DNA from: Geomicrobium sediminis | GTDB taxonomy: Bacteria; Bacillota; Bacilli; Bacillales; Marinococcaceae | Assembly: GCF_016908595.1 (NCBI RefSeq) | Contig: NZ_JAFBEC010000001.1 | Span: forward strand, 496,001-560,000 | Length of the DNA: 64,000 bases | Direction: 5' to 3' | Part shown: positions 53,321-61,769 of the stretch, in pieces | Numbering within the stretch: the first letter of the stretch is position 1 | Layout of the letters: each line of letters starts with the position of its first letter | Translations under genes and position numbers: made by a program | The notes under the pieces: generated by a model | What the model was told of the DNA's origin: nothing | Databases searched by the model: none | Seen by the model: only the letters and a program-made list of their open reading frames with translations

Positions 53321-53440
53321 TTCGGCCTCCCCTTTCCTATTAATGAGTGTATCCAATCTGACTTTGCTCTGCAATTGCTCTACAGTAACATTCGCCCTTT
53401 CTTCAGAAATCCCCGTCTCTAACTTTGTCTAAAGACATCG

Positions 53441-53472
53441 AAAAACGCGGAGGAATTGAATCCCCCACGTTT
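53441..53472 (-). terminator. Terminator of guaD
   Basis: Minus-strand AAACGTGGGGGATT / TCCTCCGCGTTT stem with mismatches, followed by TTTTTC, close to the guaD stop. Confidence 0.7.
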
Positions 53473-53474
53473 GT

Positions 53475-53942
53475 TTAGTATTCCACTTTATCGATTTTAC
53501 TTTTCCATTGTTCAAACGGCCGCTGATCATCTAAATCGAGTCGAACGAACGGGATCAGTCGTTCATTTTCAACTTTAGCAATTTCATCATAAATGAACGC
53601 ATCGTCAAAACCGATCTTTGCGGCATCGTCTTTGTTCATCGCATAATACACATGTGTGGGGCGTGCCCAATAGATCGCCCCTAAACACATTGGACACGGT
53701 TCACAGCTTGAATAGATAATGCAACCGTCTAGCTGGAAAGTCCCTAAGTTTTTACACGCATCGCGAATGGCGGTTACTTCAGCATGAGCCGTCGGATCAT
53801 TGTCTTTCGTTACGACATTTCCGCCTCGACCGACAATGCTCCCGTCTTTTACGACAATGGCTCCGAACGGTCCGCCACCGCTTTCTAAGTTTTCACAAGC
53901 AACGTTTATCGCTTCTTTAAGAAATCTCGAATGGTTTGTCAT
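53475..53942 (-). CDS. guaD: Guanine deaminase
   Basis: Cytidine-deaminase fold enzyme of 155 aa converting guanine to xanthine. Zinc ligands are in TAHAEVTAI (His and catalytic Glu) and SSCEPCPMCLGAIYW (two Cys). The C-terminal segment FIYDEIAKVENERLIPF is typical of B. subtilis GuaD with its swapped tail, not of tRNA adenosine deaminase TadA. Confidence 0.9.
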   Translation of the reverse strand: MTNHSRFLKEAINVACENLESGGGPFGAIVVKDGSIVGRGGNVVTKDNDPTAHAEVTAIRDACKNLGTFQLDGCIIYSSCEPCPMCLGAIYWARPTHVYYAMNKDDAAKIGFDDAFIYDEIAKVENERLIPFVRLDLDDQRPFEQWKSKIDKVEY

Positions 53943-54081
53943 TGATTACACTCTCCAGTCTCTCTATATGTTGTGATCTTTGTAGGGTCACTCTCTTCGT
54001 CAAAAATCACGATCGTTCCTGCATATAAATTGAAAAACGGATTGATGAACTATGTTCCTTACCACTTTGTTCCTGATTATT

Positions 54082-54106
54082 CGTGATTTCTAACCTAGAA
54101 ATCACG
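54082..54106. promoter_or_regulatory. Perfect 10-bp inverted repeat upstream of the lipoprotein promoter
   Basis: CGTGATTTCT/AGAAATCACG with a 5-nt centre, 10 bp upstream of the -35. A further half-like AAATCACG lies near 54003. It looks like a protein-binding operator. Confidence 0.5.
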
Positions 54107-54116
54107 TACAGCTTAC

Positions 54117-54145
54117 TTGTAAACCTCTCCTTTTCTTTGTATTAT
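54117..54145 (+). promoter_or_regulatory. SigA-type promoter of the lipoprotein gene
   Basis: -35 TTGTAA (54117-54122), 17-bp spacer, -10 TATTAT (54140-54145), about 30 nt before the start codon. Confidence 0.6.
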
Positions 54146-54180
54146 TAAATTTCAGTGAAGGAGAGAGAGGCGGCGGCTGT

Positions 54181-54681
54181 ATGAACGTATCGAAGGCTTC
54201 ACTTATACCGGGAATACTTACAATTGGACTCCTGACCGCATGTGGTCAAGATTCCGCCCAAGAAGAACTTCTAGATTACTTAAATGGTCCTTATGATGAG
54301 TTTCTAGATATGTATGATGAACTTAGCTATATTTATGATGATTATGAAGACGCTGGTTCACAAGGTGACGATGAACAAGTTCTTGAGATTATTCAAACAG
54401 ATTTAATTCCTCAATACGATGAGATGTACGATCATTTAACGTCGCTTTCTTTTGAAGAGGCTGACATCGAAGCATTAAATGAACTGCTTATTGAAGAAAC
54501 GAGCTACAACCAAGAAGCTGTGCTTGCCGAAGAAGAAGCATATCGGATCGTTCTTGAAAACGGAGAAAGTGCTGATGAGCTTTTTAATGAACGAGACGAG
54601 TATTATGATCTCGCTGACGAAAAATTAATGGAATTTGATCAATTGTTAAATGAATTAATGGAAACGTATGATGTAGAATAA
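54181..54681 (+). CDS. Acidic lipoprotein of unknown function
   Basis: Exported protein of 166 aa. The signal peptide ends in the lipobox LTAC with Cys21, so the mature protein is lipid-anchored outside the membrane. The mature part is almost wholly helical in appearance and very acidic (many Asp, Glu and Tyr in DEFLDMYDELSYIYDDYED), like a coiled-coil bundle. It recalls YkyA-type wall lipoproteins only in general design; no family assigned. Upstream lie a promoter and an inverted repeat; a terminator follows, so it is a single-gene unit. Confidence 0.8.
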   Translation: MNVSKASLIPGILTIGLLTACGQDSAQEELLDYLNGPYDEFLDMYDELSYIYDDYEDAGSQGDDEQVLEIIQTDLIPQYDEMYDHLTSLSFEEADIEALNELLIEETSYNQEAVLAEEEAYRIVLENGESADELFNERDEYYDLADEKLMEFDQLLNELMETYDVE

Positions 54682-54688
54682 TTTTTTT

Positions 54689-54719
54689 GCGATGAAACAT
54701 GTGGTTTCATCGCTTTTCT
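54689..54719 (+). terminator. Terminator of the lipoprotein gene
   Basis: GCGATGAAAC/GTTTCATCGC with a 5-nt loop followed by TTTTCT. Confidence 0.85.
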
Positions 54720-55066
54720 AATTTGTGTCGGTTTTTTTCATAATTTCTCCTCTTACAATGAACCGAAACATCCATTATAATTACGAACGGAGTCGATTTT
54801 TAAATCTCGTTATTCGACAATAATGACCATCTATAACTAAATGGTTACATTGTGAAACGAAATCAATGGTTGATAGGAAGAACTAGATACTTCCAATGTC
54901 AGCACGGTTATTGTTTCAAATTCGAACATTATACACAAATACGACAAACCACAACTTATAGTGGTTTGCTTTTATTTTTGACACAACAAGTTGTGGTTTA
55001 GGCGTAGATTTTCAGGGTAAATAATGCTAAGATAGAGTTAACAAAGAGGATTGGAAGTGGCAATAC
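54720..55066. other. Upstream region of the nrd operon
   Basis: About 350 bp without a gene. The first 220 bp show nothing recognisable. The last 120 bp contain two NrdR-type boxes (listed separately) and a TTGACA at 54978-54983 that is the likely -35. The matching -10 is not clear. Confidence 0.5.
54949..54996. promoter_or_regulatory. Paired NrdR-type boxes upstream of nrdA
   Basis: Two 16-bp imperfect palindromes, CCACAACTTATAGTGG (54949-54964) and ACACAACAAGTTGTGG (54981-54996). Their centres are 32 bp apart, three helical turns. This is the geometry known for NrdR repressor sites of ribonucleotide reductase operons. The TTGACA -35 lies at the left edge of the second box. Confidence 0.75.
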
Positions 55067-57370
55067 ATGACGATCATAATGAAGCATGATGGCGCTCGTA
55101 AGATGCCTTTTGACAAAGAGCGCTTGTTTGCGTTTATTGATGAAGTAACAACCGACATTCGTATTACTAAATACGTTGATCAATATAAAGAGAAAATCGT
55201 AAAAACCATCGAAGCAAAAGAAGAATATGCAGCAGCGGACATCACCCAACTCTTGCTTTTAACTGCCGCTGAGAACAATGACATCGCTGTGCCTGAATGG
55301 ACATATGTTGCATCGAAGATCTTCCTTCGTGACCTCTATAAAAAAGCAGCATATAACCGTAGTTATGATGCAAAACAACGATACGGAAGCTTCTACGGCC
55401 TCCAAAAGCGTCTTGGTCAACTCGGCATTTATGATGTAACGATTTTACGCGATTACACACAAGATGAAATTGAAGAAGCTGCCAAGTTTATCGAGCCTGA
55501 TCGCGACTACTTACTTACTTATGCTGGACTAAGAACATTAAGTGATCGTTACTTAGCGAAAGGCTATGACGGTAAGGAAGTCTATGAGTTGCCACAAGAA
55601 CGCTGGTTGACAATCGCAATGACTCTCATGTCTCAAGAAGACCGCTCCAAACGTTTATCGCTCGTAAAAGAAGCATATTGGGCGCTCTCCAACCTCTACA
55701 TGACCGTTGCAACACCAACACTCGCGAACGCAGGAAAGAAAGCTGGCCAACTATCAAGCTGCTTTATTGATACGATTGATGACAGCCTTCAAGGCATTTA
55801 TGATTCGAATACAGACATTGCAAACGTAAGTAAGTACGGTGGCGGTGTTGGGGTTTATATCGGAAAAGTACGTGCTGCAAACTCTGATATTCGTGGCTAC
55901 AAAAACACTTCTTCTGGTGTCGTGCCATGGATCCGTCAAATTAACAACACAGCAGTTAGTGTCGACCAACTTGGAACACGTGCAGGAGCTGTTGCCGTCT
56001 ATTTAGATGTGTGGCATGCAGATATCTTTGAATTCCTCGACCTTAGACTAAATAACGGTGATGAGCGTAAACGTGCACATGACATTTTCACAGGGGTTAA
56101 CTTGCCTGATATTTTCATGGAAGCTGTTGAGTCACGTGGTGACTGGTATTTATTCGATCCACACGAAGTACGCCGAGTATTTGGTTGGTCACTTGAAGAT
56201 AGTTACGATGAAGAACCTGGTAAAGGAACGTTCCGCGATCGTTATGAGATGTGTGTACAATCAACAGAACTTACGAGTCGCAAAAAAGTCAAAGCAATTG
56301 ATGTCATGAAGCGAATCATGCAATCCCAGCTTGAGACTGGAACGCCATATATGTTCTATCGTGATGAAGTAAACCGTATGAATGCGAACAAACATGAAGG
56401 TATTGTTTATAGCTCAAACCTTTGTACAGAGATTATGCAGAACATGTCAGAGACGGTTGTTATTGAACAAATTGAAGCCGACGGAGAGATCGTCGTTCGC
56501 AAAAAGCCAGGTGACTTTGTCGTCTGTAACCTTTCTTCAATTAACTTAGGACGTGCCGTACGTTCTGATGTGTTATCACGCTTGATCCCGATTCAAGTGC
56601 GTATGCTTGATAATGTAATCGATATTAACAACCTACCTGTACTCCAAGCACAGATTACGAACAAGAAATACCGTGCAATTGGGTTAGGAACGTTCGGTTG
56701 GCATCACCTGCTCGTTCAAAAAGAACTTTCATGGGATGATCCTAAAGCCGTGCAATTGGCCGATGAATTGTACGAGGAAATTGCTTATCGCACGATTCAA
56801 GCAAGTGCACAACTCGCAGAAGAAAAAGGAAGCTATCCTGCCTATGAAGGATCTGAGTGGAGCGACGGGAAATACTTTGAACGTCATGGTTACACTGAAG
56901 TTGACGAAGACAAAGCCTACTCCCACTATGAGCGTTGGCAAAAACTTGCAAAGCAAGTACAAGAAACAGGAATTCGTAACGGCTATTTAATGGCTGTAGC
57001 ACCGAACAGTTCCACGGCCACGATTGCGGGTAGTACTGCAGGTATTGACCCAACATTTGGTCCAAGCTACGTGGAAGAGAAGAAAAACTATCGAATTACA
57101 GTAACTGCACCTGATATTACAGGCGAAAACTATAAATACTATGAGAAAACAGCCTTTCAACAAGATCAATTTGCAAGCATTGCTCATAACGCTGCTCGTC
57201 AAAAGCACGTAGATCAATCTCAATCGTTTAACCTTTATGTACCAGCTTCAATTAAGGCAAAGACGTTACTTGACCTACACATTTCTGCTTGGAAAGCAGG
57301 ACTTAAAACGACGTACTACGTACGAAGCAGTAAGATTAACATTCAAGAATGTGAATGGTGCGCGAGTTAA
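55067..57370 (+). CDS. nrdA: Class I ribonucleotide reductase, large subunit
   Basis: Catalytic subunit of 767 aa reducing ribonucleoside diphosphates. It has an N-terminal ATP-cone-like domain (about 5-90). The active-site Cys residues are in LSSCFIDT, SSNLCTEIMQ (thiyl radical) and VVCNLSSIN. The radical-transfer Tyr pair is in LKTTYYVRS and the C-terminal redox pair is CEWC. The presence of a cone suggests dATP feedback, more like NrdA than the shorter NrdE. Followed by a flavodoxin gene (TAATG overlap) and the small subunit gene. Confidence 0.92.
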   Translation: MTIIMKHDGARKMPFDKERLFAFIDEVTTDIRITKYVDQYKEKIVKTIEAKEEYAAADITQLLLLTAAENNDIAVPEWTYVASKIFLRDLYKKAAYNRSYDAKQRYGSFYGLQKRLGQLGIYDVTILRDYTQDEIEEAAKFIEPDRDYLLTYAGLRTLSDRYLAKGYDGKEVYELPQERWLTIAMTLMSQEDRSKRLSLVKEAYWALSNLYMTVATPTLANAGKKAGQLSSCFIDTIDDSLQGIYDSNTDIANVSKYGGGVGVYIGKVRAANSDIRGYKNTSSGVVPWIRQINNTAVSVDQLGTRAGAVAVYLDVWHADIFEFLDLRLNNGDERKRAHDIFTGVNLPDIFMEAVESRGDWYLFDPHEVRRVFGWSLEDSYDEEPGKGTFRDRYEMCVQSTELTSRKKVKAIDVMKRIMQSQLETGTPYMFYRDEVNRMNANKHEGIVYSSNLCTEIMQNMSETVVIEQIEADGEIVVRKKPGDFVVCNLSSINLGRAVRSDVLSRLIPIQVRMLDNVIDINNLPVLQAQITNKKYRAIGLGTFGWHHLLVQKELSWDDPKAVQLADELYEEIAYRTIQASAQLAEEKGSYPAYEGSEWSDGKYFERHGYTEVDEDKAYSHYERWQKLAKQVQETGIRNGYLMAVAPNSSTATIAGSTAGIDPTFGPSYVEEKKNYRITVTAPDITGENYKYYEKTAFQQDQFASIAHNAARQKHVDQSQSFNLYVPASIKAKTLLDLHISAWKAGLKTTYYVRSSKINIQECEWCAS

Positions 57371-57807
57371 TGAAGCATGTTTTAGTGCTACATGAATCGT
57401 TAAGTGGAAACACAAAACGTCTTGCGGACCTTGTAGCTGAACTTCTTAAACAACGAGAAGCGATTGTCGACGTACAATCGCTTCGCACCTTTTTAAATGA
57501 GCCTAAAGCGCGTACACAAATGCAGCTTGAGCAGTATGATAAAGTACTCATTGGCACGTACACTGATGATTCCCATCAACCTCCTGAACTGATTGAAGAG
57601 CTACTCGAAACGTACGACTTAACCGAGTACAATGTAGCAGCTTTTGGCACCGGAGACACTCAGTGGGGAGACAGCTACTGCTATGCAGCCGATGTCGTTG
57701 CTAAAGAATCTCAATCAAAAGACCCTGTACTAAAAATAGAACAAATGCCTGCAAAAACTGACCTTGAAACAATTATTGAATGGCTGGAGGCGATTGGTAG
57801 TGAATAA
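57370..57807 (+). CDS. Flavodoxin-like protein inside the nrd operon
   Basis: Protein of 145 aa. It has an FMN phosphate loop HESLSGNTKRLADL, GTYTDD as the second loop and FGTGDTQWGDSYCYAADVV as the third, a flavodoxin fold. Its ATG shares the A of the nrdA TAA stop, and its end overlaps the nrdB start, so all three are coupled. Position suggests it does the job of NrdI, which oxidises the manganese centre of class Ib small subunits. It is longer than usual NrdI and closer to a true flavodoxin. Alternatively it supplies electrons for tyrosyl-radical repair. Confidence 0.8.
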   Translation: MKHVLVLHESLSGNTKRLADLVAELLKQREAIVDVQSLRTFLNEPKARTQMQLEQYDKVLIGTYTDDSHQPPELIEELLETYDLTEYNVAAFGTGDTQWGDSYCYAADVVAKESQSKDPVLKIEQMPAKTDLETIIEWLEAIGSE

Positions 57808-58840
57808 TATGATGCAAAAAGTAGCAATAATGGAACCGACCAACCCTGTTCGTTCAACAGGAATTATAAATGGCCGTTCAAGTGGTATTCTCAATTGGAA
57901 TGACATTGCGTATCCTTCTTTTTACCGAACGTATCGAGAATTAATGTCTAATTTCTGGATTCCACAAGAAGTCAACATGAGCCCGGATTCAAAGTCGATC
58001 GTTGACTTAACAGAAGAAGAATTACGTGCATACAAATTAACAATCGGTCTACTTGCAACGCTTGATACTCCTCAAGCTCGCCTCATTCATGGTGTAAGTG
58101 AGTACGTAAGTGACGATAGTGTACATGCAATTGCAGCAGTCATTGCGCAACAAGAAGTTGTACACAATGAAAGCTATTCTTATGCTCTTTCTTCCCTATT
58201 TAGTTACGAAGAGCAAAAACAAATCTTTGACGATGCACGCCAAAACAAAACAATCATTCAACGTAATGAACGTGTTATGGCCGCATACGATGAATTTCTT
58301 AAAAACCCAACAGAACAAAATCTCGTGAAAGTTATTATCTATTCAATTATTCTTGAAGGTATTTTCTTCTACAGCGGGTTTGCATATTTCTACAACCTTG
58401 CACGCCAACAGAAAATGAACGCAACAGCTCAAATTATTAGCTTTATTAACCGTGATGAGCTCGTACACGGCAAGTTTATGTCTGAACTTTTACGTGCTGT
58501 ACTCGGTGAAAACCCTCACTTAAACACAGAAGAATTAACAACATTTATCGAGCAAGAATTCCAATATGCTGTTGAGTCTGAGATTGAGTGGTCAGAAGAG
58601 GTTTTACAAGGACTTGTCGGGATTGACCTTGATGAAATGAGCACCTACATTAAGTACCGTGCCAACAAAATGCTAAAAACTCTCGGACTTGACCCAATCT
58701 ATGAAGATGCTCATGATAATGGCATGCCATGGATTAAAGCTTTTGTCGATAACTTTGATGAAACAAAAACCGATTTCTTTGAAGCGAGAAATCGTAGTTA
58801 TGAGAAAGTTGATGCTGATAACGGCTTTGACGAACTCTAA
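57800..58840 (+). CDS. nrdB: Class I ribonucleotide reductase, small subunit
   Basis: Radical-generating subunit of 346 aa. Metal ligands can be assigned as Asp89, Glu119, His122, Glu186, Glu220 and His223, with the radical Tyr126 four residues after His122 (QQEVVHNESYSY). It should therefore carry a classical tyrosyl radical; the metal (Fe2 or Mn2) is not set by sequence. The start is GTG 57800 with GGAGG 9 nt upstream, overlapping the flavodoxin stop. The last gene of the operon. Confidence 0.92.
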   Translation: MNNMMQKVAIMEPTNPVRSTGIINGRSSGILNWNDIAYPSFYRTYRELMSNFWIPQEVNMSPDSKSIVDLTEEELRAYKLTIGLLATLDTPQARLIHGVSEYVSDDSVHAIAAVIAQQEVVHNESYSYALSSLFSYEEQKQIFDDARQNKTIIQRNERVMAAYDEFLKNPTEQNLVKVIIYSIILEGIFFYSGFAYFYNLARQQKMNATAQIISFINRDELVHGKFMSELLRAVLGENPHLNTEELTTFIEQEFQYAVESEIEWSEEVLQGLVGIDLDEMSTYIKYRANKMLKTLGLDPIYEDAHDNGMPWIKAFVDNFDETKTDFFEARNRSYEKVDADNGFDEL

Positions 58841-58859
58841 AACAAATCGTGTCATTATA

Positions 58860-58894
58860 AAACCCCCTGCGATTCCACATCAGGGGGTTATTTT
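58860..58894 (+). terminator. Terminator of the nrd operon
   Basis: AACCCCCTG/CAGGGGGTT with an 11-nt loop followed by ATTTT, 20 nt past the nrdB stop. Confidence 0.88.
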
Positions 58895-58964
58895 ACGTTC
58901 ATATTTTGAAGGAAAATCGAGGATGATTTGAGTTTACAGAAGAAGAGCATACTGGTTTGGACTA

Positions 58965-59135
58965 CTAAAAACGTCTTCCGCTTGTATTGTTCGCAGGGTT
59001 CGTAACGACCCCAGGACCGTTAATTAAGTTATTATTGATTACGATTTCGCCACAGCCACATCCACACTCTTCAACAGGTGACTTTGGTTGAGGACGACGA
59101 CGACCTCTTGAACATCCACAATAGTTGCTTACCAT
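58965..59135 (-). CDS. Small conserved-motif protein B (56 aa)
   Basis: Small protein not recognised. The ATG at 59135 follows GGAGGTGAG with 7 nt between. The N-terminal half is Cys- and Arg-rich (CGCSRGRRRP, ECGCGCG; five Cys). Residues 30-45 read EIVINNNLINGPGVVT, identical to residues 32-47 of protein A at 36838-37008, followed by TNP. Ten of the sixteen motif codons differ from those of protein A, all synonymously, so the peptide is under selection. The Cys cluster could bind metal or cross-link. No signal peptide. A possible SigA promoter (GTGACA-18-TACAAT) lies directly upstream. Confidence 0.75.
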   Translation of the reverse strand: MVSNYCGCSRGRRRPQPKSPVEECGCGCGEIVINNNLINGPGVVTNPANNTSGRRF

Positions 59136-59232
59136 GATGCATCTCACCTCCAGTACTACTCTATTGTATTGCGAACGAGTACTGCCTGTCACGACGCTTA
59201 CCTATGCCCTGTCCTCCGCTTTTGCTGAAATT

Positions 59233-59264
59233 AAAAAACCACCCTCAAATTTTTTGAGAGATGG
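59233..59264 (-). terminator. Terminator of the 454-aa membrane protein gene
   Basis: Minus-strand CCATCTCTCAAA/TTTGAGGGTGG stem followed by six T residues. Confidence 0.8.
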
Positions 59265-59276
59265 CTTTGAAAATTA

Positions 59277-60641
59277 TCACCTTAACCAACAACTAAAAAG
59301 CGTTGCAATGATGACGATAAAAAGAAAATAACAACTTGCAAACACTAAATTCCTGCGAATGATGCTGTATGGGTTCGCTTGAAGCTGCATCGCTAATATC
59401 GTTGGAGTAACGTTAAACGGGCCAATCATGACCGTACCCATTCCAACACCAATCAATAAAATGCTCATGCCGTACGGGTGATGTGCAATGGCATCCGTTA
59501 AAAACGGTGAAATTAGGGCAATTGAGATCAAAGGATGAAAACCAACAAGTGCAAGACTAAAAATACAAATCGCTACGAGCAAATAAAAAACGATTAATAC
59601 GCCTTCTGTATACGTGAATACGAACAACGAGTTCATGTAATCGAACCAAATGGTGTATGGAAACACTTCCACGAAAAAACCCGCCGATAAAAACAAGAAA
59701 AACAACCCGTGGAGTTGTGTTGTGTTACCACGTAAATACGTATAACTTAGCTTTTTAAACCGTTTTAATCTTCCAATCGACAGTGACCATAAAAAGGTGA
59801 AAGGCCCAATTAAAATCGTGACTGTAAACAAAAACGATTGAGGGATAAACCCATTAAACGTAAGCAAAACAACAATGAAACACGTAATAGCAATACCTAA
59901 TTGTAGTAGTTTTTTCCGAAGCGTCTCCCCATAATCTTCTGTTTCTTGAATGATGTTCAAATCTCGACCTTTTAATTGACGACTATGTAAAAACCAATCA
60001 ACACTAATAAAGATAAAGCTAATCGTTAGAAGTGTCGGTAACAATAACAAGTAACTTGTGCCGGTCATATCAATGGTTGATGCAACAAGAATCTCAGTGG
60101 GGCTCCATAATAAGACAAGTGCATACGCTCTTAAAATACTGTGCGCAAAAAAACGCTCAATAACTCCTTTGCCGAACTTCGTTAACTTGTTTTTGACCGT
60201 GGCTACAACAACGGGTACCGTCGCCACATTTAAAAATAACGTCAATAAGTACGACATAATCGACGTGCGTTTATACAATCGTACTAAGTTTGGTCTGGGC
60301 GGCATGCTGATCATTTTACTCAATGCCAAGTCGTATTTCCCTACTTTGATGATCGTACTCATAAACGGCAACACGAACAATAACGCCAATAACCCCGTCA
60401 TCGAACCAAACAAATGAAAGAAATTTACTTCTTGTGGAACAGAAACAAAGTAGAATACTAACCCAAGCACGAAGAAAGAAAGACCAGCCCATTTATAAAG
60501 TCGGCTGGCTTTCGTAACATTTAGAATAATAATAAGAAGGGCAATAACTCCAATAAACGTCTTCACAAGTGACATAGCAAAAATCTCATTAACCATATAG
60601 AGCAAGACAATCATGAAGTATAAAATAAAAATCGCTTTCAC
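59277..60641 (-). CDS. Polytopic membrane protein, transporter-like, unassigned
   Basis: Very hydrophobic protein of 454 aa with about 12 membrane helices and short basic cytoplasmic loops (KNKLTKFGKG, RLKRFKKL). Two half-like segments, SPTEILVASTIDMTG and GPFNVTPTILAMQLQ, recall the re-entrant motifs of the ion-transporter (ArsB/CitMHS/NhaD-like) superfamily, as does GFHPLISIALISPFL. I cannot name a family or substrate. A lone gene with its own terminator between small protein B and aroD. Confidence 0.6.
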   Translation of the reverse strand: MKAIFILYFMIVLLYMVNEIFAMSLVKTFIGVIALLIIILNVTKASRLYKWAGLSFFVLGLVFYFVSVPQEVNFFHLFGSMTGLLALLFVLPFMSTIIKVGKYDLALSKMISMPPRPNLVRLYKRTSIMSYLLTLFLNVATVPVVVATVKNKLTKFGKGVIERFFAHSILRAYALVLLWSPTEILVASTIDMTGTSYLLLLPTLLTISFIFISVDWFLHSRQLKGRDLNIIQETEDYGETLRKKLLQLGIAITCFIVVLLTFNGFIPQSFLFTVTILIGPFTFLWSLSIGRLKRFKKLSYTYLRGNTTQLHGLFFLFLSAGFFVEVFPYTIWFDYMNSLFVFTYTEGVLIVFYLLVAICIFSLALVGFHPLISIALISPFLTDAIAHHPYGMSILLIGVGMGTVMIGPFNVTPTILAMQLQANPYSIIRRNLVFASCYFLFIVIIATLFSCWLR

Positions 60642-60767
60642 CTACTTTTTAAGTGCGATCTCCTATATCGTAATCAATGATAATCGTTTTATTATATCAC
60701 CTTTTTTTCAGTTAATTGTGTAATTTTGTTTGAATACTTTTTTCCACCTCGTACAAATAAAAAAACT

Positions 60768-60796
60768 GCAGCTGTACATTCACACAGCTACAGTTT
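60768..60796 (-). terminator. Terminator of aroD
   Basis: Minus-strand AAACTGTAGCTGT/ACAGCTGCAGTTT (one mismatch) with an 8-nt loop and a run of seven T residues. It starts within the stop codon region. Confidence 0.85.
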
Positions 60797-61569
60797 CACT
60801 CCTCCATCACGCGCTCTACAACATCAAGAACAGTTTGTAGCTCTTCCATTGGAATTTGACCAGGAGCTGAACTCTCACTACCAACAGCAAACGTCATCGC
60901 CGAACCACATGCCCCGCCCATCATACGAGACAATGCACCTAATCGTCCCATAGACATCGTTACGATTGGAATGGGCAAGCCTGCCGCTGCTTCTTGTGTT
61001 GCTTGCATGAGCGTTAGAACATCTTCTACAGATGTAGGCATCACAGCTACTTTGCCAATATGAGCACCTTGTTCTTTCGCTTCGGTTAGCTTTTGCACAA
61101 TGTCTTGTTTTGATGGTGTTCGTTCAAAGTTATGGTAAGACATCAGTACTTGGACACCATACACCTTCCCGAACTCCACCACACGATCGATCTCTGCTTG
61201 TTCTGAACTTAATTCTACGTCAATCGCCCAGATTAAACCCGTCTGAACGACAGCTTCATAAAGATCAAATACTTCTTGTTCCGTAAGTGTGATGTTTTCT
61301 CCACCTTCACGACTCGACCGACGTGTAAACAGAAGCGGGATGTTCGCTGAACGTTCATAAATTTCTTCGGTTAAGCGCAACACACCTTCTGTATCGTGCA
61401 AATCAGTTACATAATCAATCCGCCATTCGATCACATCTGGTTTTTTCTTAACAATCTCATCAAGTTGGGTCATCAATTGATGACGATCTTTTCCTACGAG
61501 CGGTGTTACGATTAATGGTCTACGTTGCTCATCTTTTTCGATCGCTGTTAGTTGTCCTAAGTTTTTCAT
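60796..61569 (-). CDS. aroD: 3-dehydroquinate dehydratase, type I
   Basis: Shikimate-pathway enzyme of 257 aa forming 3-dehydroshikimate by a Schiff-base mechanism. It has the Glu in DVIEWRIDY, the general-base His in MSYHNFERTPS and the Schiff-base Lys in HIGKVAVMPTS. The ATG at 61569 is chosen because AAGGAG lies 7 nt upstream; twelve codons further upstream have no ribosome site. Divergent from aroK, which acts two steps later in the same pathway. Confidence 0.92.
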   Translation of the reverse strand: MKNLGQLTAIEKDEQRRPLIVTPLVGKDRHQLMTQLDEIVKKKPDVIEWRIDYVTDLHDTEGVLRLTEEIYERSANIPLLFTRRSSREGGENITLTEQEVFDLYEAVVQTGLIWAIDVELSSEQAEIDRVVEFGKVYGVQVLMSYHNFERTPSKQDIVQKLTEAKEQGAHIGKVAVMPTSVEDVLTLMQATQEAAAGLPIPIVTMSMGRLGALSRMMGGACGSAMTFAVGSESSAPGQIPMEELQTVLDVVERVMEE

Positions 61570-61769
61570 CAAATGTCTCCTTATGTAACTATGCTCGTCA
61601 TTCAAATATACGTGATTAGTTCAACGTATTGAAATATATTCAACTGTCATTACCTACTAGTATACATATCGTGCTCCTTTTACAACACTGCACATTAATT
61701 GTATTCTTTTGTTACAATACAGAAGTAAAGAACGACCGACATTAACGAACAGAGGGGCAGTAATTACTT

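Noticed and set aside
52877-53474. T-box leader for argS
   Set aside because: argS starts 3 bp after ywiB, and no AGGGTGGNACCGCG-type element is seen upstream of ywiB.
54978-55010. A complete SigA promoter for nrdA using TTGACA
   Set aside because: No -10 at 16-18 bp; the nearest TAGATT is 21 bp away, so only the -35 is suggested.
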